A stretch of 6,033 nt of DNA from Epsilonproteobacteria bacterium UBA6211 (GTDB lineage: Bacteria; Campylobacterota; Campylobacteria; Campylobacterales; Arcobacteraceae): NCBI GenBank assembly GCA_002421845.1, contig DISL01000006.1, positions 4,176 through 10,208 of the forward strand. The letters are read 5' to 3'. Numbering within the stretch: position 1 is the first letter of the stretch; each line of letters starts with the position of its first letter. Below are positions 1-5,477 of the stretch, one piece after another. Below the pieces are notes generated by a model, which saw only the letters and a list, made by a program, of their open reading frames with translations, ran no database searches and was not told the DNA's origin. Made by a program: the position numbers and the translations under genes.

Positions 1-421
1 TTTCTGGAAAAATCAAAATTGTAGAAATGTTCATATAGCTCCATTTTGTTTAGTTGCAGGTGGAGATAAGGGGATAGTTTTTGAAGATTTTTCAGGACTT
101 GCTTATCAAGTACAAGTTTTTACCCAATCTGATGATTATAGTGGAAGAACTTTGACAAATCCAACTATTCCAGATGAATATAAAAAAGAGATGAAAAAAG
201 AAGTAACTATAGGGAAACACTCTATTGTAGGAGCTGGAAGTATAATTATGCCAGGTGTTACATTGGCTGAGGGAACTTCAATAGGTGCATTGTCTTTAGT
301 TAGGAAAAGGACTGAAGAATGGAGTATATATTTAGGAAATCCAGCTAAAAAGATTACAAATAGAAAAAAGGATCTATTAGATCTTGAAAAACAATACTTA
401 GAAAATGAGGGTAAACTATGA
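1..421 (+). CDS. Hexapeptide-repeat (LbH) acyltransferase, 3' part only
   Basis: The gene enters from the left edge. The frame is open from base 2 (first complete codon TTC) to the TGA at 419-421, giving 139 visible residues without an N-terminus. The ATG- or TTG-like codons inside, such as the TTG at 152, are not real starts, because homologous-looking sequence continues upstream of them (NVHIAPFCLVAGG, then DFSGL and TQSDDYSG). The C-terminal half shows hexapeptide-repeat spacing (VTIGKHSIVGAGS, then IMPGVTLAEG and IGALSLV) and ends in the usual GNPAKKI turn and a charged helix. This is the layout of LacA/Maa-like acetyl-CoA-dependent O-acetyltransferases, about 200 aa long and common in O-antigen loci. 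The likely role is O- or N-acetylation of a sugar in the repeat unit; the acceptor cannot be read from the sequence. It overlaps the next gene by 4 nt (ATGA). Family is firm, substrate unknown. Confidence 0.88.
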   Translation, partial: FWKNQNCRNVHIAPFCLVAGGDKGIVFEDFSGLAYQVQVFTQSDDYSGRTLTNPTIPDEYKKEMKKEVTIGKHSIVGAGSIIMPGVTLAEGTSIGALSLVRKRTEEWSIYLGNPAKKITNRKKDLLDLEKQYLENEGKL

Positions 422-1305
422 ATAAACTAGCTTTTTATATTATGAATTCAAAAGGGTTTTATGTACTTAAAAACTTTATTGATAAATTTGGAAGTTCATC
501 TGTAGCATATGTAGTAAGCGGTGAAGATAAAAATATCCAAAAAGATTTTTTTAAAGAGATAAAAGAGTTGGCTACAAAAGAAAAAATCAAATTTTTTAAT
601 CGATTTGAAGATATAACACCTATTGAAAAAGGCTTTAGCGGATATAAATTTGCTATTGGCTGGAGATGGCTGATCAAAGATGAAAGAAATCTAATAGTTT
701 TTCATGATTCGCTTTTGCCAAAATATAGAGGATTTGCACCACTTGTAAACTACTTAATCAATAATGAAAATCTGGGGGGGGTAACAGCTTTGTTTGCAAG
801 TAGTGAATATGATAAAGGTAACATCATCGCTCAAAAAAGTTTTGAGATAAACTATCCTATAAAAATAAACGAAGCTATTCAAAAAACAGAGCCACTTTAC
901 TTTGAACTTGTAGATGAAATTTTTACAAATATTAAAAATAGTAATGAATTGAAATCTATAAAACAAAATGAAAGCAAAGCTACATATAGTCTTTGGCTTA
1001 ATAATGAAGATTATTTTATAGATTGGTCTTGGAGTGCTGAGAAAATAAAAAGATTTGTAGATGCAGTTGGTTATCCATATGACAATGCAAAAGCATATCT
1101 AAATAGTGAAGTTGTAAAATTTTTAGATGTTGAGATAGTTGAGGACAAAGTGGTTGAAGATAGAGAAAGACATATCGGAAAAGTAATATTTATCAAAGAT
1201 GGTATGCCTATTGTAGTTTGTAATGATGGACTAATAGGCTTGAGAGATATTCGTGATGAAAATGATAATGAGATGTTTATAAATTTTAGGAGTAGGTTTA
1301 AATGA
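418..1305 (+). CDS. Formyltransferase-fold protein, probable sugar-nucleotide N-formyltransferase, possibly phase variable
   Basis: This 295-aa protein has the formyl_trans_N core followed by a C-terminal Fmt-like domain. Visible motifs are FHDSLLPKYRG (residues 95-105; His96 matches the catalytic His) and YDKGNIIAQ (131-139; Asp132 matches the catalytic Asp, 36 residues after the His as in Fmt). A segment at 189-222 (WLNNEDYFIDWSWSAEKI, then VGYPYDNA) resembles the conserved start of the Fmt C-terminal domain. The Asn normally two residues before the His is Val94 here, so the Asn-His-Asp triad is incomplete. Such proteins use N10-formyl-tetrahydrofolate to formylate an amine; beside a WecE-type transaminase, a dTDP-4-amino-sugar is the most plausible acceptor (inference). 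A housekeeping Met-tRNA formyltransferase is unlikely in this context. The start ATG overlaps the previous stop (ATGA) and has GAGGG at 407-411. Codons 119-122 contain a run of eight G. Confidence 0.8.
   Translation: MNKLAFYIMNSKGFYVLKNFIDKFGSSSVAYVVSGEDKNIQKDFFKEIKELATKEKIKFFNRFEDITPIEKGFSGYKFAIGWRWLIKDERNLIVFHDSLLPKYRGFAPLVNYLINNENLGGVTALFASSEYDKGNIIAQKSFEINYPIKINEAIQKTEPLYFELVDEIFTNIKNSNELKSIKQNESKATYSLWLNNEDYFIDWSWSAEKIKRFVDAVGYPYDNAKAYLNSEVVKFLDVEIVEDKVVEDRERHIGKVIFIKDGMPIVVCNDGLIGLRDIRDENDNEMFINFRSRFK
774..781 (+). repeat. G8 homopolymer in the formyltransferase, candidate phase-variation tract
   Basis: Eight consecutive G residues span codons 119-122 (CTG GGG GGG GTA) in an otherwise AT-rich gene; the next longest G run seen in the window is five. 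As given, eight G keeps the full 295-aa frame open. Losing one G turns GTA into an in-register TAA, ending the protein after residue 121. Gaining one G leads to TAG after residue 128. Both truncations fall before catalytic Asp132. Intragenic poly-G tracts of this size are known slipped-strand contingency loci in Campylobacter surface-structure genes; assignment here is by analogy. Confidence 0.75.
1288..1292 (+). promoter_or_regulatory. Ribosome binding site for the TIR gene
   Basis: AGGAG lies nine bases before the ATG at 1302, inside the 3' end of the formyltransferase gene. It supports the 1302 start and suggests the TIR protein can be initiated independently as well as by re-initiation at the ATGA overlap. 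Confidence 0.65.
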
Positions 1306-1898
1306 GTTTTTTTACAGAATCACAAGTACGACAAAAAGCATCAGAAGCTAAAAGTTATAAGACAGTATCAACGGAAGAATTACTAATAGAATCAAATGAA
1401 AAATTTGAATCAAGCGATACAAATTATGATATTTTTTTATCTCATAGCTTCAAAGATGCTGAACTTATCTTGGGTATTAAAAAAATACTAGAAGATGATT
1501 ATGGTTATAGTGTTTATGTTGATTGGATAGAAGATAAACATCTTGAAAGAGATCAAGTAACTAAATATACAGCTCAAGTATTGAAAGATAGAATGAACAA
1601 TGCTAAAAGTTTAATTTTTGTTACTACTGAAAATTCTGAGACTTCAAAATGGATGCCATGGGAATTAGGTTATTTTGATGGTGTGAATGGACATGTGGCA
1701 ATATTGCCTATTATGAAAAGTAGTAGCGAAACTGAATACAAAGGACAAGAGTATTTAGGGCTTTACCCGTATATTACATATTCATCTTTTTCAGGTTTAA
1801 AACTAAATGAGAATAAAAAAAGCACTTCAACCAAAGGATTATTTAGAGATATGCTTTTAAGTACAGAAGTTGCAAAGTTTAAAGATTGGATCAACTAA
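1302..1898 (+). CDS. TIR-domain protein with WxxxE motif, probable NAD-processing defence component
   Basis: This 198-aa soluble protein has an N-terminal extension of about 40 polar residues, then a TIR domain from about 42 to 165. The first strand and loop read YDIFLSHSFKDA (42-53), the box-2-like segment is VYVDWIED (71-78), and the core strand is SLIFVTT (103-109). It is followed by SETSKWMPWELGYFDG (112-127). Trp117 and Glu121 form the WxxxE pattern, with Glu121 at the place of the catalytic Glu of TIR NAD hydrolases/cyclases. There is no transmembrane segment and no fused effector domain. Bacterial TIRs of this kind often act in anti-phage signalling or NAD depletion; that role is inferred. 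The gene overlaps the formyltransferase by 4 nt (ATGA) and the membrane-protein gene by 1 nt (TAATG), placing it first in a three-gene cassette. A sugar-biosynthetic role is not suggested by any motif. Confidence 0.85.
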   Translation: MSFFTESQVRQKASEAKSYKTVSTEELLIESNEKFESSDTNYDIFLSHSFKDAELILGIKKILEDDYGYSVYVDWIEDKHLERDQVTKYTAQVLKDRMNNAKSLIFVTTENSETSKWMPWELGYFDGVNGHVAILPIMKSSSETEYKGQEYLGLYPYITYSSFSGLKLNENKKSTSTKGLFRDMLLSTEVAKFKDWIN

Positions 1899-2296
1899 TG
1901 TCACCAGACAAACTTAAACACTTAGAGTTTATACAAAATGTAATCACGCGGATGAATAGTAACTCCTTTACTATCAAAGGATGGAGTATTACTATTGTAT
2001 CTGCATTTTTGGCTTTGTATGCTTCTAGTAAAAATATTGATTTTCTTTTGGCTGGATTACCTGCTATCTTTGTATTTTGGTATCTTGATAGTTATTATTT
2101 AACACAAGAGAGAAGATACAGAGAACTTTATAACGATAAAGTCAAAGATAACTGGGTTGATGATTTTGATATGAATGCATCTAAGTACACAACTAAAACT
2201 CTTATAGCTAGTTTTTGTTCACAAACTATATCGCCACTTTATTTTGGGATGGCTTTATTTTTAGTTTCATTGTACTTTTATGTGAGGTGTTTTTGA
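1898..2296 (+). CDS. Small membrane protein between two TIR genes, candidate membrane effector
   Basis: This 132-aa protein starts at the ATG overlapping the TIR stop (TAATG). A TTG at 1886 is in frame but lies inside the TIR gene and adds only four residues, so it was not used. A short amphipathic N-terminal helix (residues 5-25) is followed by two adjacent hydrophobic helices (about 28-44 and 47-63). A charged segment at 64-90 contains YYLTQERRYRELY, and a last hydrophobic helix spans about 111-129. I do not recognise a named domain with certainty. The overall look (two close helices plus a charged helical segment) recalls small membrane effectors of nucleotide-signalling defence systems, such as SLATT-like and other two- to four-helix proteins. 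Its position between two TIR genes, overlapping each by 1 nt, suggests a joint complex or a TIR-signal-gated membrane effector. That function is inference. Confidence 0.72.
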   Translation: MSPDKLKHLEFIQNVITRMNSNSFTIKGWSITIVSAFLALYASSKNIDFLLAGLPAIFVFWYLDSYYLTQERRYRELYNDKVKDNWVDDFDMNASKYTTKTLIASFCSQTISPLYFGMALFLVSLYFYVRCF

Positions 2297-2745
2297 TGGC
2301 AAGAAGAGTGTTTTTTAGTTTTAAGTATGAAGATGTGAGTCGTGCAATGGTAGTAAGGCACAGTTGGGTTACCAAACCAAACAAAAAATCAGCTGGGTTT
2401 ATAGATAAAGCAGAATTTGAAAAAGTAAAACAAAAAGGTGACCAAGCTATAAAAAATTGGATAGACGATCAGCTCAAAGGTACTAGTGTAACTGTAGTTT
2501 TGGTTGGTGAAAAAACTTGCCAAAGCAAATGGGTAAAGTATGAGATAGAAGAGAGTATAAAAAGAGGTAACGGTCTTTTAGAGATCGATGTCAGTAAGAT
2601 AAAGTGCATGCAAAAGAAAACAACATCAAGATGTAACTGGATGTTAGATAAAAAATATAGTAAATATTTATGGAACAAGCATAAAGGTCATGAAAATTTA
2701 GGTCAATGGGTAAAAGATGCAGCTATACAAGCAAGGAGTAATTAA
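2296..2745 (+). CDS. TIR-like (DUF1863/MTH538, ThsB-like) protein
   Basis: This 149-aa protein is typical in length for stand-alone TIR-like proteins of the DUF1863/MTH538 family, which includes the Thoeris sensor ThsB. The start is the ATG in the TGATG overlap, preceded by GAGG at 2284-2287; the in-frame ATG at 2215 lies inside the membrane gene and was rejected. The first strand is RRVFFSFKYEDV (3-14), followed by the loop RHSWVTK and GFIDKAEF. IKNWIDDQLKGTSVTVVLVG (52-71) is the core helix and strand. SKWVKYEIEESI (77-88) contains Trp79-x3-Glu83 in the TIR WxxxE position. The C-terminal helix HENLGQWVKDAA (132-143) is also typical. In Thoeris, ThsB makes an NAD-derived signal that activates ThsA. 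No ThsA (SIR2- or macro-containing partner) is visible here, so the neighbouring membrane protein is the obvious partner candidate. Confidence 0.87.
   Translation: MARRVFFSFKYEDVSRAMVVRHSWVTKPNKKSAGFIDKAEFEKVKQKGDQAIKNWIDDQLKGTSVTVVLVGEKTCQSKWVKYEIEESIKRGNGLLEIDVSKIKCMQKKTTSRCNWMLDKKYSKYLWNKHKGHENLGQWVKDAAIQARSN
2733..2738 (+). promoter_or_regulatory. Ribosome binding site for the 61-aa ORF
   Basis: AAGGAG sits eight bases before the ATG at 2747, inside the last codons of the TIR-like gene. It selects 2747 over an in-frame upstream ATG-like start at 2717 and supports the short ORF as truly translated. Confidence 0.7.
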
Positions 2746-2746
2746 A

Positions 2747-2932
2747 ATGTATTCTATATCAATTCAAAATAAAGTTTTACTTTTTAAAAATGGAGCATTA
2801 ATAGGTGAAGCAACAATAGAGAAAATTGAAGATTTTTACTTGGAACACAGTTTGCCATTACCTGAAGTTTGGGATGAAAATGATGATAACTGTAAGTTAT
2901 TGATAAAAGAATATTTTGGAGCAAGAGAATAA
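2747..2932 (+). CDS. Unrecognised acidic 61-aa protein
   Basis: I do not recognise this protein. It is 61 residues, rich in Asp/Glu (about twelve, against six Lys/Arg), with no membrane segment or signal peptide. The N-terminal third (YSISIQNKVLLFKNGALIGE) looks like a beta-hairpin; the remainder looks helical with an acidic DENDDN loop near residues 43-48. It is credible as a gene because it has a strong AAGGAG site, begins one base after the TIR-like stop, and ends with a TAATG overlap onto the transaminase start. Its place does not decide whether it belongs to the TIR cassette, for example as a small regulator, or to the sugar genes. No function is assigned. Confidence 0.65.
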   Translation: MYSISIQNKVLLFKNGALIGEATIEKIEDFYLEHSLPLPEVWDENDDNCKLLIKEYFGARE

Positions 2933-4062
2933 TGATACCATTTAACAAACCGCCTTTTACAGGTAATGAAGAAAAATATGTTTTAGAGTCTATGAAAAGT
3001 AGTAAAATTTCAGGAGATGGAGAATTCACAAAAAAATGTCATAAATGGTTTGAAGATAGATTAAAATGTAAAAAAGTTTTATTATCTCCTTCTTGTACAC
3101 ATGCTCTTGAAATGGCTGCAATTTTATTAGATATAAAAGAGGGTGATGAAGTAATAATGCCTTCATATACTTTTGTAAGTACAGCAGATGCTTTTGTGCT
3201 AAGAGGTGCAAAAATAGTTTTTGTAGATATTCGTCCAGATACTATGAATATAGATGAGACAAAAATAGAAGAAACAATCACTCCTAAAACAAAAGTGATA
3301 GTTCCAGTTCACTATGCTGGAGTTGCTTGTGAGATGGATATAATTATGGATATAGCAACAAAATACAATCTTTTTGTAGTTGAAGATGCAGCTCAAGGTA
3401 TGATGAGTACATACAAAGGTAAAGCTCTTGGGACTATTGGACATCTTGGAGCTTTTAGTTTTCATGAAACAAAAAACTATACAAGTGCTGGAGAGGGTGG
3501 ACTTTTAATTATAAATGATGAAAATTTTGTACAAAGAGCAGAAATAATAAGAGAAAAAGGCACAAATAGAAGTCTATTTTTTAGAGGTATGGTAGATAAA
3601 TACTCTTGGGTAGATTTAGGAAGTAGCTATCTTATGAATGATGTAAGTGCAGCTTATCTTTGGGGGAATTTAGAAAAAGCTGATGAGATAAATCAAAATA
3701 GATTAAATAGTTGGCAAAAATATTATGATGGACTAAAAGAACTAGAAGAAAAAGGCTTTATATCACTTCCAAAAATTCCAGATGGATGTGTACAAAATGC
3801 TCATATGTTTTATATAAAAGTAAAAGATTTGGAAGAGAGAACAGCTTTATTAGATTATTTAAAAGAAAATGATATAGGAGCAGTCTTTCACTATGTACCA
3901 CTTCATTCTGCACCTGCTGGATTGAAGTTTGGTAGGTTTGATGGTGATGATATTTTTACTACGATTGAGAGTGAGAGGTTAATAAGATTGCCTATGTATT
4001 ATGGGATAAAAGATAGTGAAATATCAAAAGTTATAAAAAGTATTAAAGGTTTTTTTAATTGA
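2932..4062 (+). CDS. wecE: dTDP-4-amino-4,6-dideoxygalactose transaminase (WecE/RffA type)
   Basis: This 376-aa protein is a full-length member of the DegT/DnrJ/EryC1 PLP-dependent aminotransferase family (fold type I). From memory it follows E. coli WecE closely along its length. Matching blocks include the N-terminal MIPFNKPP, then LSPSCTHALEMAA (51-63) and GDEVIMPSYTFVSTADAFVL (71-90). RGAKIVFVD and VPVHYAGVACEMD (125-136) follow, then VVEDAAQG (149-156) and FSFHETKNYTSAGEGG (175-190). Lys181 in SFHETK is the PLP Schiff-base lysine, and Asp152 in EDAAQG contacts the pyridine nitrogen. EKGTNRS, FFRG and SSYLMND complete the WecE-like signature. It would convert dTDP-4-keto-6-deoxyglucose to dTDP-Fuc4N with glutamate as amino donor, in the cytoplasm. 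The RmlA/RmlB steps that supply the substrate are not in the window. It starts in a TAATG overlap and ends in a TTGA overlap with the flippase. Confidence 0.93.
   Translation: MIPFNKPPFTGNEEKYVLESMKSSKISGDGEFTKKCHKWFEDRLKCKKVLLSPSCTHALEMAAILLDIKEGDEVIMPSYTFVSTADAFVLRGAKIVFVDIRPDTMNIDETKIEETITPKTKVIVPVHYAGVACEMDIIMDIATKYNLFVVEDAAQGMMSTYKGKALGTIGHLGAFSFHETKNYTSAGEGGLLIINDENFVQRAEIIREKGTNRSLFFRGMVDKYSWVDLGSSYLMNDVSAAYLWGNLEKADEINQNRLNSWQKYYDGLKELEEKGFISLPKIPDGCVQNAHMFYIKVKDLEERTALLDYLKENDIGAVFHYVPLHSAPAGLKFGRFDGDDIFTTIESERLIRLPMYYGIKDSEISKVIKSIKGFFN
4045..4049 (+). promoter_or_regulatory. Ribosome binding site supporting the TTG start of the flippase
   Basis: AAAGG lies nine bases before the TTG at 4059, within the last codons of the transaminase gene. 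Together with the TTGA stop/start overlap it supports TTG as the true start; the first in-frame ATG would remove the first membrane helix. Confidence 0.6.
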
Positions 4063-5477
4063 CTTTAAAAAAAATACTACAATTTTCATTAGGTCCTATA
4101 GGAGCAGCAGGTTTAGGTTTTGTTACATTGCCACTTGTTGCTTGGTATTTCCCTGTTGAAAGTCTTGGACAATTATCTATGTTGCAGGTATCATTGAGTT
4201 TTGCTGTTATGTTTTTTAGTTTAGCTATGCATCAAGCTTATGTAAGAGAATACCATGAGATAGATGATAAATCAATATTACTTAAATCTGTAGTATCTCC
4301 AGGCTTAATCATATTGTTTACCATAACACTGCTAGTTTCTGTACTGCCATTTTCCATTTCAAAAATACTATTTGATATAGAATCATCATTTATTAGTGTA
4401 CTTTTTATTATAAGCATATTTGCAAGTTTTTTTATAAATTTTTTATCTCATATTTTAAGAATGCAAGAAAGAGGTATAGCTTTTTCTGTAACACAGATAA
4501 TGCCAAAAGCAGTTTTAGTTCTACTTCTTGGATTTGTTATATTTTTAAATTTAGAAAATAGTTTTACTAATCTTTTGATTATAAATACTGTATCTATAGT
4601 ATTTTCAGTACTTACTTTTTCATATATAACAAAAGATATATGGATACCTGCCATAACTTCAACAGTTGATAAAAAATATATAAAAAAACTTTTAAAATTT
4701 AGTTTACCACTAGTTGCAGGAAGTCTTGCTTATTGGGGTCTAACTGCTATGGATAAATTTTTTATACGATATTTATCTAGTTTTGAAGAGTTGGGCGTGT
4801 ATGCTATTGCTGTGAGTATAGCAGGTGCTGTTAGTATAATATCTACAATATTCTCAAACCTATGGCATCCTACAGTGTATAAATGGGTTAAAAATGGAGT
4901 AGAGCCTACAAAAGTGCAACAAGTCATAGAGTCTATGTTTTTAGGTGTGGCTTTTGTGTGGAGTTGTGTAGGATTATTTTCATGGATAATCTTATACTTT
5001 TTACCTGATGAATACATAGCAGTAGAGTATCTACTTGTTGCTTGTGTGTCTATATCGCTATTTTATATGCTCTCTGAAACTACAGTAGTAGGCATAGGTA
5101 TCACACGAAAGTCTATGTATGCTATGCTGGCATCTATAGTAGCTTTTACATTAAACTTAATACTAAACTATTTTTTGATACCTCCGTATGGAGCTTCGGG
5201 AGCAGCTATTGCTACGGTGTTTTCATTTTTTGTATTTTTTTTAGTGCGAACAGAAGCCAGTGCATATTTGTGGGTTTCTTTACCTAGACGGAAAATATAT
5301 TTTATGTTACTTGCTTATATGATTGCGACTACTGTCTTTGTATTGACTAAGGCACAAATAGAATATTTTTTCTTGATTTGGATTGGGTTGTTTTTGGTGA
5401 GTGTATTAATGTATATTAAAAGAGTATATTTTTTGATAGAAGTATTATTGAAAATTAAAGGAGATAAATCATGTTAA
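4059..5477 (+). CDS. wzx: Wzx-type polysaccharide repeat-unit flippase
   Basis: This 472-aa polytopic membrane protein has about 12 to 14 hydrophobic helices, starting near residues 10-30, 42-60 and 80-100 and ending near 413-430 and 434-452. The fold and length fit the Polysacc_synt/MOP-superfamily O-antigen translocases. Supporting features are the N-terminal GPIGAAGLGFVTLPLVA, a MDKFFI segment at 231-236 after a new helix that starts the second half, and LNYFLIPPYGASGAAIATV (369-387), a hallmark of this family. It would flip undecaprenyl-diphosphate-linked repeat units across the inner membrane for Wzy-dependent polymerisation. The start is TTG, overlapping the transaminase stop by 4 nt; the next in-frame ATG (codon 41) would delete helix one. 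An A8 run near the start (4067-4074) is ordinary for this base composition. The 3' end overlaps the glycosyltransferase start by 7 nt. The transported glycan cannot be read from sequence. Confidence 0.9.
   Translation: MTLKKILQFSLGPIGAAGLGFVTLPLVAWYFPVESLGQLSMLQVSLSFAVMFFSLAMHQAYVREYHEIDDKSILLKSVVSPGLIILFTITLLVSVLPFSISKILFDIESSFISVLFIISIFASFFINFLSHILRMQERGIAFSVTQIMPKAVLVLLLGFVIFLNLENSFTNLLIINTVSIVFSVLTFSYITKDIWIPAITSTVDKKYIKKLLKFSLPLVAGSLAYWGLTAMDKFFIRYLSSFEELGVYAIAVSIAGAVSIISTIFSNLWHPTVYKWVKNGVEPTKVQQVIESMFLGVAFVWSCVGLFSWIILYFLPDEYIAVEYLLVACVSISLFYMLSETTVVGIGITRKSMYAMLASIVAFTLNLILNYFLIPPYGASGAAIATVFSFFVFFLVRTEASAYLWVSLPRRKIYFMLLAYMIATTVFVLTKAQIEYFFLIWIGLFLVSVLMYIKRVYFLIEVLLKIKGDKSC
5458..5463 (+). 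promoter_or_regulatory. Ribosome binding site for the glycosyltransferase
   Basis: AAGGAG lies seven bases before the ATG at 5471, inside the 3' end of the flippase gene. It is a strong site and fixes the start of the truncated glycosyltransferase. Confidence 0.75.

Noticed and set aside
152..421. The acyltransferase as a short 89-aa gene starting at a TTG
   Set aside because: The same frame is open to the left edge and carries family-like sequence upstream, so this is the end of a larger gene.
459..677. Minus-strand ORFs opposite the formyltransferase (also 754-966)
   Set aside because: They lie wholly antisense to a gene with clear family motifs, lack recognisable domains and have no operon context; they are shadows of AT-rich coding sequence.
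2215..2295. Longer N-terminus for the TIR-like protein, starting with a hydrophobic stretch
   Set aside because: The extra 27 residues are an out-of-frame reading of the membrane-protein gene; the ATG at 2296 begins directly at the first TIR-like strand and has a ribosome site.
3039..3465. Minus-strand ORFs opposite the transaminase (with others at 2784-3029 and 3026-3211)
   Set aside because: They are antisense to a strongly conserved WecE-type gene and have low-complexity translations without domains.
4067..4074. A8 run near the flippase start, and similar A or T runs at 5533-5540 and 5235-5242
   Set aside because: A and T runs of 7 to 8 are frequent at this base composition and give no specific sign of phase variation, unlike the single G8 tract.
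4448..5017. Minus-strand ORFs opposite the flippase
   Set aside because: They are antisense to a well-supported membrane-protein gene, with no ribosome site or motif seen.
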